64,000 nt of DNA from Actinoplanes campanulatus (GTDB taxonomy: Bacteria; Actinomycetota; Actinomycetes; Mycobacteriales; Micromonosporaceae), in contig NZ_BMPW01000006.1 in NCBI RefSeq assembly GCF_014647795.1, positions 124,001-188,000 on the forward strand, in the 5' to 3' direction. The position numbers were made by a program, and so were the translations under genes. Shown piece by piece: positions 16,440 through 25,637 of this stretch. How positions within the stretch are numbered: position 1 is the first letter of the stretch; each line of letters starts with the position of its first letter. The notes under the pieces are model-generated. The model saw only the letters and a list, made by a program, of their open reading frames with translations, had not been told where the DNA came from and ran no database searches.

Positions 16440-16652
16440 TTACCTACCGGCCCACTCGAAGCCCTCCTCCAGGCGGATCCTGCTCGCCACGCGAGTGATG
16501 TCGGCCTTGTGCCGGTTGGCGTGGTGGCCACAGAACGCCAGATCCCCACCGCTGGCCAGAACGACCTCCAGCTTGGCGGCCGAACCGCAACGATCGCAGC
16601 GCTCGGTCAGCTCGCCGACGGTGTCGATCGCGGGCGACAGCAGAGTATTCAT
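16440..16652 (-). CDS. DUF7455-type small zinc-ribbon-like protein
   Basis: A 70-residue protein starting at ATG 16652 with AAGGAGAG upstream. It has the conserved actinobacterial pattern ERCDRCGSAAKLEVVLASGG followed by DLAFCGHHANRHKADI: two CxxC/CxxH-like pairs likely to bind zinc. Proteins of this type are widespread in actinobacteria and have no known role as far as I am aware. It is divergent from the subtilase gene, with about 250 bases between them. The longer open frame further upstream on this strand is a high-GC artefact. Confidence 0.85.
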   Translation of the reverse strand: MNTLLSPAIDTVGELTERCDRCGSAAKLEVVLASGGDLAFCGHHANRHKADITRVASRIRLEEGFEWAGR

Positions 16653-16904
16653 ATCGCTCTCCTTGCTTCGGTGGCGGTGCAGCGGTCCCGACAGCGAGAA
16701 GTTCGGCCTACCGCACGGTCGGCTTAGAGGTTCGCGGTGTGACACGTCCGATCGGATGTCTCCGATCCGTACAACCGGGACGCAACCCGGAGGAACCCGG
16801 GGGCGCACTGCCCCCTCCCCACCATTTCCCTCAGCTTCTTTCGGCATTCCCCCGGGCCGGAACTTCATCGACCTGTGCTGACGACCGAGAGGGACACCCA
16901 CCTT

Positions 16905-18149
16905 ATGTTCGGTAACGACGCCCGCCTGGCCATCCGACTGACCGTTGCCGCGAGCGCCGCCACCGCAGTCGTCTGGGGCCTGACCGGACCGGCCGCCGCC
17001 GCTCCGGCCGCGCCCGCGACGGGCACCATCTCCGGCGCCGGCGTGGAGGGCGCCATCCCGGGCAGCTTCATCGTCGTCATGAAGGCCGGCGCCGAGGCGG
17101 CCGGCCGGGCCGCCGCCGCGCACGAACTGACCCAGCGGTACGGCGGCCGGGTCGAGGGTGACTACCTCGCCTCGGTCCGCGGCTTCCACCTGCGGGCCAC
17201 CGCGGATGAGGCGCGCCGTCTGGCCGCCGACCCGTCCGTCGACTTCGTCGAGCAGGACGCCGAGATCAGCACCGCGGGCCGCACCCCGGCCCGGCGCACC
17301 CAGACCGGCAAGGCGACGGCCTGGGGCCTCGACCGGCTCGACCAGCGGAAGCTGCCGCTGTCGAAGAGCTACACCTACAAGCCGGCCGCGAACGTCACCG
17401 CCTACGTGATCGACACCGGCGTCCGCGTCGGGCACAAGGAGTTCGGCGGCCGGGCGAGCAACGGCTGGGACTTCGTCGACGACGACAAGATCGCCAACGA
17501 CTGCAACGGCCACGGCACGCACGTCGCCGGCACGGTCGGCGGCACCACGTACGGCGTCGCGAAGGACGTCAAGCTGGTCGCGCTCAAGGTGCTCGGCTGC
17601 GACGGCTCCGGCTCGTACGCCGACTTCATCGCCGCCGTCGACTGGGTGACCGAGAACGCGAAGCTCCCGGCCGTGGCCAACATGAGCCTCGGCGGCCCGC
17701 TGAGCAAGGCGCTGGACACGGCGGTCAAGCGCTCCATCGACCGCGGGGTGACCTACGCGATCGCCGGTGGCAACGACGGCAAGAACGCCTGCAAGGCCTC
17801 GCCGGCCGCCACCCCGGAGGCGATCACGGTCGGCGCCGTGGACAGGCGTGACGCCCGCGCCTCGTTCTCCAACTACGGCACCTGCCTGGACCTGTTCGCG
17901 CCGGGCGTGAACATCACGTCGGCCGGCAAGGCCTCCGACACCAACGTCGCGACGATGAGCGGCACCTCGATGGCGGCGCCGCACGTGGCCGGCGCCGCCG
18001 CCCTGGTGCTCGGCGCCCACCCGGCCTGGACGCCCCGCCAGGTGCGCGACGACCTGGTCGCCCACGCCGGATCCGGCCTGGTCCGCAATCCGGGCAAGGG
18101 CTCGCCGAACCGCCTGCTCTACACCGGTCACCTGAACACGGCCCGCTGA
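16905..18149 (+). CDS. Secreted subtilisin-like serine protease (S8)
   Basis: About 414 residues from ATG 16905 (GTG 16875 is an in-frame alternative). Signal peptide: hydrophobic stretch about residues 10-30 ending AAAAPAAPA. An inhibitor I9 propeptide follows (SFIVVMKAGAEA to VDFVEQDAEI, about 54-120). The catalytic triad is visible: Asp170 (YVIDTGVRVGHKEF), His203 (NGHGTHVAGTVGG) and Ser355 (MSGTSMAAPHVAG), with the oxyanion Asn in AIAGGNDG. Cysteine pattern and order resemble the proteinase K branch. It acts outside the cell and is followed by a very strong terminator. Confidence 0.96.
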   Translation: MFGNDARLAIRLTVAASAATAVVWGLTGPAAAAPAAPATGTISGAGVEGAIPGSFIVVMKAGAEAAGRAAAAHELTQRYGGRVEGDYLASVRGFHLRATADEARRLAADPSVDFVEQDAEISTAGRTPARRTQTGKATAWGLDRLDQRKLPLSKSYTYKPAANVTAYVIDTGVRVGHKEFGGRASNGWDFVDDDKIANDCNGHGTHVAGTVGGTTYGVAKDVKLVALKVLGCDGSGSYADFIAAVDWVTENAKLPAVANMSLGGPLSKALDTAVKRSIDRGVTYAIAGGNDGKNACKASPAATPEAITVGAVDRRDARASFSNYGTCLDLFAPGVNITSAGKASDTNVATMSGTSMAAPHVAGAAALVLGAHPAWTPRQVRDDLVAHAGSGLVRNPGKGSPNRLLYTGHLNTAR

Positions 18150-18161
18150 CCGGCGGTGCCC

Positions 18162-18206
18162 CGAACGCCGCGCGACGCCTCCGGTGCGTCGCGCGGCGTT
18201 CGTTTT
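18162..18206 (+). terminator. Strong terminator after the subtilase gene
   Basis: A perfect 17-bp stem, CGAACGCCGCGCGACGC (18162-18178) with its complement (18186-18202), loop CTCCGGT, then TTTT. Confidence 0.92.
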
Positions 18207-18268
18207 CCCAGACACCGGGCCCCGGGGCGATTAGCGTGGGGAACGACCCCCAGCCCGAGGAGGATCCG

Positions 18269-18664
18269 ATGCCTGAGGCGCCGGTCGCCGAGCAGCCGAC
18301 AGTGCTGGTCGTCGACGACGAGGAGGATCTGCGCGACATCATGCAGCGCATGCTGGAACGGCGCGGCTCCTACGCGACACTGGCGGCCGGCGATCCGGAC
18401 GAGGCCATCGCGATCTGCCGGGAACACCCCAGTGAGATCGACGTTCTGATCACCGACCTCACCCTGCCCGGCGTGTCCGGCGGAGAGCTGGCCAAGACCA
18501 TCCGCGACCTGCGTCCCGGCATCGGCGTGGTGTTCGTCTCCGGGCTGCCCAAGGACATCGCGGTCGGCAAGGGCGAAATCGACGAGGGCGACGTGCTGGT
18601 GAAGAAGCCGTTCACCGCCGACCCCCTGCTCGAAGCGGTCCGCGAGGCGCTGAAGAAGGACTAG
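18269..18664 (+). CDS. Single-domain response regulator (receiver only)
   Basis: A 131-residue stand-alone receiver; ATG 18269 follows GAGGAGG. The acidic pocket is seen in VLVVDDEEDLRDIMQRML, the phospho-acceptor Asp in VLITDLTLPGVSGGELA, the switch Ser in VVFVSGLPK and the conserved Lys in VLVKKPFTADPLLEAVREAL. There is no output domain, so it probably works by protein contact or in a phosphorelay, as CheY-like proteins do. The PAS kinase 1.9 kb upstream is a possible but unproven partner. Its stop lies three bases from the convergent methyltransferase stop. Confidence 0.93.
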   Translation: MPEAPVAEQPTVLVVDDEEDLRDIMQRMLERRGSYATLAAGDPDEAIAICREHPSEIDVLITDLTLPGVSGGELAKTIRDLRPGIGVVFVSGLPKDIAVGKGEIDEGDVLVKKPFTADPLLEAVREALKKD

Positions 18665-18667
18665 GCC

Positions 18668-19423
18668 CTAGAGGGGCCAGGGCAGCGTCAGCTCGCCGAG
18701 CCGCCAGCGGGCCGGGCCGTCGAGCACCGGCCAGCCCTCGGCCCGCATCCGGCGGACCGTCGCCAGCCAGCGCTGCCGCGGCCCGAACGGGGTGGCCTCG
18801 GTCTCCCAGGCCCGGCTCAGCGCGCGCAGCAGCTCGTGCACCGGGTGACCGGGAACGTTGTGGTGGATCAGGGCCTTCGGCAGCCGCTCCGCGAAGACCG
18901 CCGGATGCTCCAGCACCGGCAGCCGGGCCGAGAGGGTCAGCGTCCGCGGTACGCCCTCCTCGACGACCGTCCAGGTGGCGATCCGGCCAAGTTCGTCGCA
19001 GGTGCCCTCGACCAGCAGCGCGCCGGTGGCGGTCATCGTCCGCCAGGCGGCCGCCACCTCGTCCTCGGAGTACTGGCGCAGCACGTTGAACGCGCGCACC
19101 ACCACCGGCGCGAGCCCGGCCAGCTCGAACCCGCCGCGCCGGAAGGCGAGCCACGGCGGGTCCGCGAACGGCTGCGCGTCGCTCACCCGTACCGGATCGA
19201 TCTCCAGACCGACCACCGTGACGTCCGCACGGACCGCGCCCGCCAGCCGGCCCCGCAACTCCACCGCGGTCACCGGCGTCGCGCCGTAGCCCAGGTCGAC
19301 GACGAGCGGCTTCGCCGCTTCTTTCAAGAGCCCACCACAGCGGTACGCGATGAAGTTGTCGACGCGTCGCAACCGGTTGGGATTGGTGGTCCCCCGGGTG
19401 ATCGCGCCGACCGGTTTGGGCAC
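18668..19423 (-). CDS. Class I SAM-dependent methyltransferase-like protein
   Basis: About 251 residues from GTG 19423, which overlaps the stop of the upstream SDR gene (TAGTG). The SAM-binding motif I region is LVVDLGYGATPVTAVELRGR, and VVGLEIDPVRVSDAQ gives the acidic residue at the end of strand 2. VVVRAFNVLRQYSEDEVAAA is a likely motif IV region and ALLVEGTCDELGR follows. The proline- and tryptophan-rich C-terminus (WPVLDGPARWRLGELTLPWP) is unlike common small-molecule methyltransferases. The substrate is unknown. Coupling to the SDR gene suggests joint expression. Confidence 0.75.
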   Translation of the reverse strand: MPKPVGAITRGTTNPNRLRRVDNFIAYRCGGLLKEAAKPLVVDLGYGATPVTAVELRGRLAGAVRADVTVVGLEIDPVRVSDAQPFADPPWLAFRRGGFELAGLAPVVVRAFNVLRQYSEDEVAAAWRTMTATGALLVEGTCDELGRIATWTVVEEGVPRTLTLSARLPVLEHPAVFAERLPKALIHHNVPGHPVHELLRALSRAWETEATPFGPRQRWLATVRRMRAEGWPVLDGPARWRLGELTLPWPL

Positions 19424-20196
19424 TATTGCTCCCGGTGCACCTTGTGCTGGGCGGCCTGGGCGACCGGCCGGACCACGAGGCGGTCCACGTTGACGTGCTG
19501 CGGGCGGGTGGCGGCCCAGGCGATGCAGTCGGCGATGTCGTCGGCGACCAGCGGTTCCCGCACCCCGGCGTAGACCGAGTCGGCGCGGTCCTGGTCGCCG
19601 CCGAAGCGGTTGAGCGCGAACTCGTCGGTGCGCACCATGCCGGGGTCGACCTCGATCACCCGGACCGGCTTCCCGCACAGTTCCAGCCGCAATGTGCCGA
19701 CCAGGGCGGTCTCGGCGTGCTTGGCCGCCACGTAACCACCACCACCCTCGTAGGGGGTGAAGGCCGCGGTGGACCCGACCGTCACGATCGTGCCGCGGCC
19801 GCTTGCCTCGAGCGCCGGGAGCAGTGCCTTGGTGACCCGCAGCGTGCCGAGGACGTTCACGTCGTACATCCATTGCCAGTCGTCGACGGACCCGGTGGCG
19901 ACCGGATCCACGCCGCGGGCCCCGCCCGCGTTGTTCACCAGCAGGGTGACCGGGGCGCCGAGCGCGGCCACCGCCGCGGCCAGCGCGGCCACCGAGTCGT
20001 CCGAGGTGACGTCGCACTCGACGGCGGTGGCGTTCGGGCCGATCTCCTTGACCAGCGCGTCCAGCCGGTCCGCGCGGCGCGCCGCCACCACGACGTGAAA
20101 ACCCTCACCGGCCAGCCGGCGGGCGGTCGCCGCGCCGATCCCGCTCGAAGCCCCCGTGACCACTGCGATGTTCTGCATGTCCTGATTCTTGTCCAT
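19423..20196 (-). CDS. Short-chain dehydrogenase/reductase
   Basis: 257 residues, a classical SDR. The NAD(P)-binding motif TGASSGIG is at about residues 14-21, NNAG at about 88-91, the catalytic Ser in IVTVGSTAAFTPYEG and Tyr/Lys in GGYVAAKHAE. Arg residues after the second strand (VVAARRADRLDAL) suggest NADP preference. YdfG/NADP-dependent serine dehydrogenase-like SDRs share this layout, but the substrate cannot be given. Start ATG 20196; ATG 20178 (MQNIAVV) is possible. Confidence 0.9.
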   Translation of the reverse strand: MDKNQDMQNIAVVTGASSGIGAATARRLAGEGFHVVVAARRADRLDALVKEIGPNATAVECDVTSDDSVAALAAAVAALGAPVTLLVNNAGGARGVDPVATGSVDDWQWMYDVNVLGTLRVTKALLPALEASGRGTIVTVGSTAAFTPYEGGGGYVAAKHAETALVGTLRLELCGKPVRVIEVDPGMVRTDEFALNRFGGDQDRADSVYAGVREPLVADDIADCIAWAATRPQHVNVDRLVVRPVAQAAQHKVHREQ

Positions 20197-20273
20197 GACC
20201 CGGATCGGGCCGCGCGCTCAATGACCTGGATCACCCCGCGTCGTCTGCATGCTGGTTCGTGGAGCGGCGATGG

Positions 20274-20300
20274 GGAAGATGAACGTTGGCGCGACAAGTT
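20274..20300 (+). promoter_or_regulatory. Candidate SigR-type promoter of mshA
   Basis: GGAAG (20274-20278), a 19-base spacer and GTT (20298-20300) fit, with one mismatch, the GGAAT-N18/19-GTT promoter of the thiol-stress sigma factor SigR known from Streptomyces. mshA is part of mycothiol synthesis, which is under SigR control in Streptomyces as I recall. The start codon follows 30 bases later. Short degenerate motif, so modest confidence. Confidence 0.4.
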
Positions 20301-20329
20301 TTGCGTATTCGTAACGGATGGGAGTCAGC

Positions 20330-21631
20330 GTGGCCCAGCCTCGAGGCGTCGGCGGATGGCCCGCCCTCCGCAGGATCGCCACCCTCTCCGTGCACACCTC
20401 ACCCCTGGAGCAACCGGGCACCGGGGACGCGGGCGGCATGAACGTCTACATCGTCGAGATCGCGAAGCGGCTCGCCGAGCGGGGCGTCGAGGTGGAGATC
20501 TTCACCCGGGCCACCGCCAGGGACCTGCCACCGGTCGTCGAGATGTCGCCCGGCGTGCACGTGCGCCACATCACCGCCGGCCCGTTCGAGGGGCTGTCGA
20601 AGGAGGAGCTGCCCTCCCAGCTCTGCGCCTTCACGCACGGCGTGCTGCGGGCCGAGGCGGCGCACCCGCCCGGCCACTACGACCTGGTCCACTCCCACTA
20701 CTGGCTCTCCGGGCAGGTCGGCTGGCTGGCCCGGGAGCGCTGGGGAGTGCCGCACGTGCACACCGCGCACACCCTCGCCAAGGTCAAGAACAGGTTCATC
20801 GCGGCCGGTGACCGGCCCGAGCCGAAGGCCCGGGTGATCGGCGAGGAACAGGTCATCGCCGAGTCGGACCGGCTGGTGGCGAACACCGACTTCGAGTCCC
20901 GGGACCTGATCACCCACTACGACGCCGATCCGGCCCGGGTGAGCGTGGTGCAGCCCGGCGTCGACCTGCGGCGGTTCCGTCCCGGTACGAGGGACCGAGC
21001 CCGGTTCGGCCTCCCGGAGGACGGCCGGATCGTCGCCTTCGTCGGCCGGATCCAGCCGCTCAAGGCGCCCGACGTGCTGATCGCCGCGCTCGCCGAGATG
21101 CGCGCCGCCGGTTCCCGGGACGCGACCCTGGTGATCTGTGGCGGCCCCAGCGGCAGCGGCCTGGACCGGCCCACCGCCCTGATCGAGCTGGCGGCCTCTC
21201 TCGGCGTCGCCGACTCGGTGGTGTTCCTGCCCCCGCAGACCGGCGCCGACCTGGCCGCCCTCTACCGGGCCGCCGACCTGGTCGCGGTGCCCTCCTACAA
21301 CGAGTCGTTCGGACTGGTCGCCCTGGAGGCCCAGGCCTGCGGCACTCCGGTGGTCGCGGCCGCGGTCGGCGGCCTGGTCACCGCGGTCCGGGACGGGATC
21401 AGCGGGGTGCTGGTCGACGGGCACGATCCGGCGGACTGGGCCAAGGTCCTGGACCGGCTGCTCGACGCCCCCGGCTTCCGGCACCGGCTGGCCGCCGGCG
21501 CGGTCGCGCACGCGGCCCAGTTCTCCTGGGATCGCACCGCCGAGACGCTGCTGCGGGTCTACCGTGACGCGGTGAGCGAGCATCGGGCGCTGATCAGAGC
21601 GCGACTCGAGGGGGCGTCCTGCGCATGGTGA
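20330..21631 (+). CDS. mshA: D-inositol-3-phosphate glycosyltransferase MshA
   Basis: MshA transfers GlcNAc from UDP-GlcNAc to inositol 3-phosphate, the first step of mycothiol synthesis. The GTG at 20330 has GGGAG five bases upstream and gives about 433 residues; ATG 20318 is an alternative. The GT4 fold is clear: [20 protein letters not shown] followed by [17 protein letters not shown] at the N-terminus, and the C-terminal donor site [20 protein letters not shown] with [20 protein letters not shown]. It is followed by a YbjN-domain gene overlapping it by seven bases, the same pair as mshA-Rv0487 in mycobacteria. Confidence 0.95.
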   Translation: MAQPRGVGGWPALRRIATLSVHTSPLEQPGTGDAGGMNVYIVEIAKRLAERGVEVEIFTRATARDLPPVVEMSPGVHVRHITAGPFEGLSKEELPSQLCAFTHGVLRAEAAHPPGHYDLVHSHYWLSGQVGWLARERWGVPHVHTAHTLAKVKNRFIAAGDRPEPKARVIGEEQVIAESDRLVANTDFESRDLITHYDADPARVSVVQPGVDLRRFRPGTRDRARFGLPEDGRIVAFVGRIQPLKAPDVLIAALAEMRAAGSRDATLVICGGPSGSGLDRPTALIELAASLGVADSVVFLPPQTGADLAALYRAADLVAVPSYNESFGLVALEAQACGTPVVAAAVGGLVTAVRDGISGVLVDGHDPADWAKVLDRLLDAPGFRHRLAAGAVAHAAQFSWDRTAETLLRVYRDAVSEHRALIRARLEGASCAW

Positions 21632-22107
21632 CCGAGTTGATCGAGCGGGTCCTGACCGACCGCGAGCTGGACTGGGAGTCCACCGGGGCGGGATCGTACG
21701 TGGTCAGCCTGCCCGGCACCCACAAGCTGAAGACCGCCTGCAACCTGATCGTCGGCGAGCACTCGCTGCGGATCGAGGCGTTCGTGATGCGCCGCCCCGA
21801 CGAGTGCCACGAGGAGCTCTGGGCCTGGCTGCTGCGCCGCAACGCCCGGATGTACGGCGTCGCCTTCTCCATCGACGCGGCCGGCGACGTCTACCTGACC
21901 GGCCGGGTCTCACTCAAGGGCCTCGACGAGGACGAGCTGGACCGCCTGCTCGGCTCGGTGCTGACCTATGCCGACGAGTCCTTCGACACGATGCTGGAGA
22001 TCGGCTTCAGCTCGTCCATCCGTCGCGAATGGGACTGGCGGGTCAAACGTGGCGAATCGACAGCCAACCTGAGCGCGTTCAAGCACCTGGTGGAACGGGC
22101 CGACTGA
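21625..22107 (+). CDS. YbjN-domain protein (Rv0487-like)
   Basis: 160 residues. Matches the actinobacterial YbjN family, related to type III secretion chaperone folds: [60 protein letters not shown] and [20 protein letters not shown]. The role is unknown. Its overlap with mshA and its conservation next to mshA in mycobacteria suggest a linked function, perhaps in thiol metabolism, but this is inference. Start ATG 21625. Confidence 0.88.
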   Translation: MVTELIERVLTDRELDWESTGAGSYVVSLPGTHKLKTACNLIVGEHSLRIEAFVMRRPDECHEELWAWLLRRNARMYGVAFSIDAAGDVYLTGRVSLKGLDEDELDRLLGSVLTYADESFDTMLEIGFSSSIRREWDWRVKRGESTANLSAFKHLVERAD

Positions 22108-22566
22108 CCTTTCCGATCATCCACAGTCCAATGTGGTTACTCCCGTGGGAATCGCGATCGATTCGTGGGGTATAGCTCGTGAATTCTTCCAGCGCGCGAA
22201 CCCATACGAGTGATTGGCGGATCATCCGATCGGCTGGTTGTTGGTGAATGTGACGGTCGGAACAGAGGTCGACACGAAATCGGGTTGTCGAGCTTGACTG
22301 CCCCAACTAGCGTGGTCGATGGACGCCGAGCCGTCAGTTCGGGGAACGGGTCGATCAGCAATGATCGCCGCGGATCGGCGTTTGGGGACGGGTGGCATGA
22401 GCCGTTGGGGGACGGCGCGACCCGAGACCGGCGGTTAGTGCGGGCGGCGCCTATGGGGATGGGTGTCGTCCGCCGCCGCCGGCGCTTTGTTTCCGAGGGA
22501 TCACATTCTTCACACATGTTCCAGCGAATGGCGCTGTGAATTCCCTGATTCCCGCTGCCCCCGGAT
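22108..22566. other. 459-bp convergent intergenic region, no gene recognised
   Basis: This gap lies between the stops of the YbjN gene and the MFS gene. Base composition is visibly less GC-rich than its surroundings, with many A/T-rich patches. A frame at 22210-22539 is open but has no coding-like codon pattern, no good ribosome-binding site and no familiar motif. A small hairpin, CCACA with TGTGG, lies at about 22121-22136. I see no tRNA, repeat or terminator with a T-run. A small RNA or decayed gene is possible but unsupported. Confidence 0.5.
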
Positions 22567-23808
22567 TCACGACACGTTGACCGCGTCGGCCGACCGCCGC
22601 TCCCGCAACCACGCCGCCCGCCGGGCCCGCGCCGGAGCCGCCAGCCACTGACCCACCGCCACCAGCGCGCAGAGCGCGAAGCATCCGCCCCACAGCGCCG
22701 CGCCACCCGCCTTCTGCAGCGTCAGGCCGCCGGCGATCGGGGCCAGCGCCAGGCCGGCCTGCCAGGAGAGCGAGTTCAGCCCCTGGTAGCGGCCACGCAG
22801 CTCGGCCGGGGAGAGCGCCGCGATGGTGGCCGCGTTGCTCGGCGACTGGATCATCTCGCCCAGCGTCCAGACCACCACGGTCAGCGCGTAGGCGACCGCC
22901 GACCCGGCCAGGCCGACCAGACCGAACCCGGCGCCGATCACCAGCGTGCCGACGGCCAGCACCCGGGCGCTGTCCCGGCCCGCGATCAGCCGCGGGACGA
23001 AGAGCTGGCCGAACACGATGAGCACCCCGTTCACCGCGACGACCAGCCCGTACGTGGCAGCGGACAGCCCGTCGGCGAGCATCGTGATCGGCAGCGTCGA
23101 CTGGTGCTGGAACATCACCAGCACGACGCAGAAGTTGAGGCTCACGAAGATCAGGAAGGTCCGGTCCCGCAGGACCGTGCCGAGCCCGCCGGACGGCGCC
23201 GCCGCGTGCGTGCGCGGCCCGACCCGGGCCGGCCGGGTCTCGGCCAGGAAGATCAGGCTGATCAGGGCGGTGAACAGGGTGGTGGCCGAGTCCACGACGA
23301 AGAGCAGCAGATAGTCGGCCTGGGCGGCCAGCCCGGCGCAGACCGCGGCGAGCGCGAAGCCCAGGTTGATCGCCCAGTAGTTCAGGGAGAAGGCGCGGAC
23401 CCGGTCCGCCTCCGGGACGATGTCGACCATCATGGCGCTGAACGCCGGGCGCACGGCCTCCGCGAAGAGGCCCAGGGCGAACGCCGCCGCCAGGATCCGC
23501 GGGTACGAGTGGGCGAACCCGAGCGCCAGCATCAGGGCGGACGCGCCGAACTGGGCGGTCAGCATGGTGGGCCGGCGTCCCCAGCGGTCGGCCAGCACGC
23601 CGCCGGTCATCGTGCCGATCGCGCCGCCCACCCCGTACAGGCCGAGGACCAGGCCGGCCTGACTGTGGCTGAAGCCGCGCTCCCCGGTCAGGTAGATGCT
23701 CAGGAACAGCACCACGAAGGAGCCGAGCCGGTTGATCAGGGTTCCCGTCCACAGGAACCAGAACTGCCGCGGCAGCCCGCCCGTGGCCTGTCGTAACCAA
23801 CCGTGCAC
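22567..23808 (-). CDS. MFS transporter
   Basis: 413 residues with about 12 hydrophobic segments. The MFS signature between helices 2 and 3 is [20 protein letters not shown]. Start GTG 23808 with GAGGAGA upstream. Overall it resembles drug-efflux-type MFS proteins (DHA1-like), with [20 protein letters not shown] at the N-terminus and a long cytoplasmic loop containing [18 protein letters not shown] in the middle. The substrate is unknown. It interrupts the mycobacteria-like mshA-ybjN-gpmA order on the opposite strand. Confidence 0.9.
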   Translation of the reverse strand: MHGWLRQATGGLPRQFWFLWTGTLINRLGSFVVLFLSIYLTGERGFSHSQAGLVLGLYGVGGAIGTMTGGVLADRWGRRPTMLTAQFGASALMLALGFAHSYPRILAAAFALGLFAEAVRPAFSAMMVDIVPEADRVRAFSLNYWAINLGFALAAVCAGLAAQADYLLLFVVDSATTLFTALISLIFLAETRPARVGPRTHAAAPSGGLGTVLRDRTFLIFVSLNFCVVLVMFQHQSTLPITMLADGLSAATYGLVVAVNGVLIVFGQLFVPRLIAGRDSARVLAVGTLVIGAGFGLVGLAGSAVAYALTVVVWTLGEMIQSPSNAATIAALSPAELRGRYQGLNSLSWQAGLALAPIAGGLTLQKAGGAALWGGCFALCALVAVGQWLAAPARARRAAWLRERRSADAVNVS

Positions 23809-23943
23809 AGGGTCTCCTCAGTAAGCTGTGATCATCGTTTATTCCCTTACATTCGGCGGATCGGCGCAACCGGGTTCCGGTGTGGTGGCGGACACGTGCC
23901 GGGTGCCGGTACATGCACTCCGGCGACGAGGGAAGATGTGCTC

Positions 23944-24693
23944 ATGACTGGAACCCTGGTGCTGCTGCGACACGGCAACAGCGAGTGGAACGCCAAGAAC
24001 CTGTTCACCGGCTGGGTCGACGTGGACCTCGACGCCAAGGGGGAGGCTGAGGCCCGGCGCGGCGGCGAGCTTCTCAAGGAGCAGGGAGTGCTGCCCGACG
24101 TGGTGCACACCAGCCTTCTGCGTCGTGCCATCCGGACCGGCTGGATCGCCCTGGACCTCACCGACCGGCACTGGATTCCGGTCAAGCGCCACTGGCGGCT
24201 CAACGAGCGTCACTACGGCGCCCTGCAGGGCAAGGACAAGAAGCAAACCCTCGAGACGTACGGCGAGGAGCAGTTCATGCTCTGGCGCCGGTCGTACGAC
24301 GTCCCGCCGCCCCCCATCGAGGACGACTCCGAGTTCTCCGCGGTCGGCGACGCCCGGTATGCGGATCTCGCCCCGGAGGTCCTGCCGAAGGCGGAGTGCC
24401 TGAAGGATGTGCTGGAGCGGGCCCTGCCGTACTGGTACGACGCCATCGTCCCGGACCTGCGCGCCGGCAAGACCGTGCTCGTCGCGGCGCACGGCAACTC
24501 GCTGCGCGCCATCGTCAAGCACCTGGACGGCATCTCCGACGAGGCGATCGCCTCGGTGAACATCCCGACCGGCATCCCGCTGCGCTACGACCTGGACGAG
24601 AACCTGCGCCCGATCACCAAGGGCGGCACCTACCTCGACCCGGTCGCCGCGAAGGAGGCCGCCGCGGCGGTCGCCAACCAGGGCAAGAAGTAA
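23944..24693 (+). CDS. gpmA: 2,3-bisphosphoglycerate-dependent phosphoglycerate mutase
   Basis: Glycolytic enzyme interconverting 3- and 2-phosphoglycerate. 249 residues from ATG 23944 with GAGGGAAGA upstream. The phosphohistidine motif is [20 protein letters not shown] (His10); other conserved parts are [34 protein letters not shown] and the second catalytic His in [19 protein letters not shown]. It is followed by a terminator and then by a long palindromic element shared with phoU. Confidence 0.97.
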   Translation: MTGTLVLLRHGNSEWNAKNLFTGWVDVDLDAKGEAEARRGGELLKEQGVLPDVVHTSLLRRAIRTGWIALDLTDRHWIPVKRHWRLNERHYGALQGKDKKQTLETYGEEQFMLWRRSYDVPPPPIEDDSEFSAVGDARYADLAPEVLPKAECLKDVLERALPYWYDAIVPDLRAGKTVLVAAHGNSLRAIVKHLDGISDEAIASVNIPTGIPLRYDLDENLRPITKGGTYLDPVAAKEAAAAVANQGKK

Positions 24694-24700
24694 GAAAAGC

Positions 24701-24736
24701 GGAGGGCCGGGATCCCCCGGTGGCGTCCGGCCCTCC
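24701..24736 (+). terminator. Terminator-like hairpin after gpmA
   Basis: Ten-bp stem GGAGGGCCGG (24701-24710) and CCGGCCCTCC (24727-24736) with a 16-base loop, eight bases after the gpmA stop. No long T-run follows. Confidence 0.65.
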
Positions 24737-24779
24737 TCCACCCCGTAGTCGCCGCGAGGGCGTAGCCACGGAACGACCC

Positions 24780-24911
24780 GCAAAACGCCGCCGGTGACGA
24801 GGCAGTCGATTTCTCGACGCCGCGGGGTTTGCGGCGTCGAGAAATCGCCTGACTCGTCACCGGTTACAAGGCGTTTTGCCGCGGAGCGAAGCGAAGCAAT
24901 CAGGCTCAGGC
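24780..24911. repeat. Palindromic intergenic element, family 1 copy A
   Basis: A 100-base hairpin (24780-24879) with three stems: outer GCAAAACGCC with GGCGTTTTGC; middle CGGTGACGAG with CTCGTCACCG; inner 17 bp (24807-24823 with 24831-24847) around loop GGGGTTT. A conserved tail to 24911, CGCGGAGCGAAGCG and on, leads to the phoU stop. Copy B at 45223 shares the outer stem, loop, GTTACAA bulge and tail, but has different middle and inner stems that still pair. The tail runs into CAGGCT repeated three times at the phoU stop. It lies between convergent gpmA and phoU and probably terminates both. Confidence 0.85.
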
Positions 24912-24917
24912 TCAGGC

Positions 24918-25556
24918 TCAATTTTCTCCGGTTACCAGGTAGATCAGGTGCTCGCCGATGTTGACGGCGTGGTCGGCGTAGCGCTCGTAGAAGCGGCCCA
25001 GCAGGGCGCCGTCGATCGCGGTCTCGGCGCCGTAGGGCCAGTCGTCGGCCAGCATGATCTTGAACAGGGCGCGCTCGAGGTCGTCGATCGCGTCGTCGTC
25101 CTTCTCCAGCTGGGCCGCGCCCTCGGCGTTCGGCTTGGCGATCAGTGCGGTGATCTTCTCGGCCATCTGGTCGGCGACCTCGGCCATGCCCTTGAAGGTG
25201 GGCCGCAGCTCGGCCGGAACCGCCGGCGACGGGTGCCGCCGGGCGGCCGTCTTCGCCACGTGCTCGGCCAGGTCGCCCATCCGCTCCAGGTCGGCGCCGA
25301 TGTGCAGGGCGGTGATGACCCGCCGCAGGTCGGACGCGACCGGCGCCTGCCGGGCGATGGTGTCGGCCACCTTCAGCTCGATCTGGTCGTAGACGGCATC
25401 GACCTCGGCGTCCCGGTTGATCACCGCCTGGGCGGCGCTCAGGTCGGCGGCCAGCAGGGCGGTGGTCGCCTTGCGCAGTGCGGCGCGGACCGACTCGGCC
25501 ATCGTCACCAGCAGACGGCTCACCTCGACGAGATCGGCCTGGTACTCCTCGCGCAT
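24918..25556 (-). CDS. phoU: Phosphate signalling protein PhoU
   Basis: PhoU links the Pst phosphate transporter to the phosphate sensor kinase and represses Pho signalling when phosphate is plentiful. 212 residues, all helical, made of two PhoU repeats: DLVEVSRLLVTMAESVRAAL with DLRRVITALHIGADLERMGD in the first, and DDAIDDLERALFKIML with GRFYERYADHAVNIGEHLIY in the second. The metal-binding E/DxxxD patterns (ERMGDLAEH, ERYADHAVN) are present. It is divergent from senX3-regX3, the two-component system it is expected to modulate. Confidence 0.96.
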   Translation of the reverse strand: MREEYQADLVEVSRLLVTMAESVRAALRKATTALLAADLSAAQAVINRDAEVDAVYDQIELKVADTIARQAPVASDLRRVITALHIGADLERMGDLAEHVAKTAARRHPSPAVPAELRPTFKGMAEVADQMAEKITALIAKPNAEGAAQLEKDDDAIDDLERALFKIMLADDWPYGAETAIDGALLGRFYERYADHAVNIGEHLIYLVTGEN

Positions 25557-25637
25557 TTCTCAAGTCCTCTTTCGCTGGGTGACACCCCGTGTGCCCTGCT
25601 CACGCTAGGTCCATGGGGCGGCCTCAACATGAACACC

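Noticed and set aside
18662-18670. CTAGGCCCTAG palindrome at the response regulator/methyltransferase junction as an operator
   Set aside because: It is made by the two convergent stop codons themselves; no promoter is nearby.
22210-22539. Open frame of 109 codons in the ybjN-MFS gap
   Set aside because: No ribosome-binding site, mixed composition, no motif and poor codon pattern; treated as non-coding.
24780-24911. Insertion sequence remnant
   Set aside because: The inverted repeat has no transposase or internal sequence beyond the seven-base loop and no clear target-site duplication; it is described as a palindromic repeat instead.
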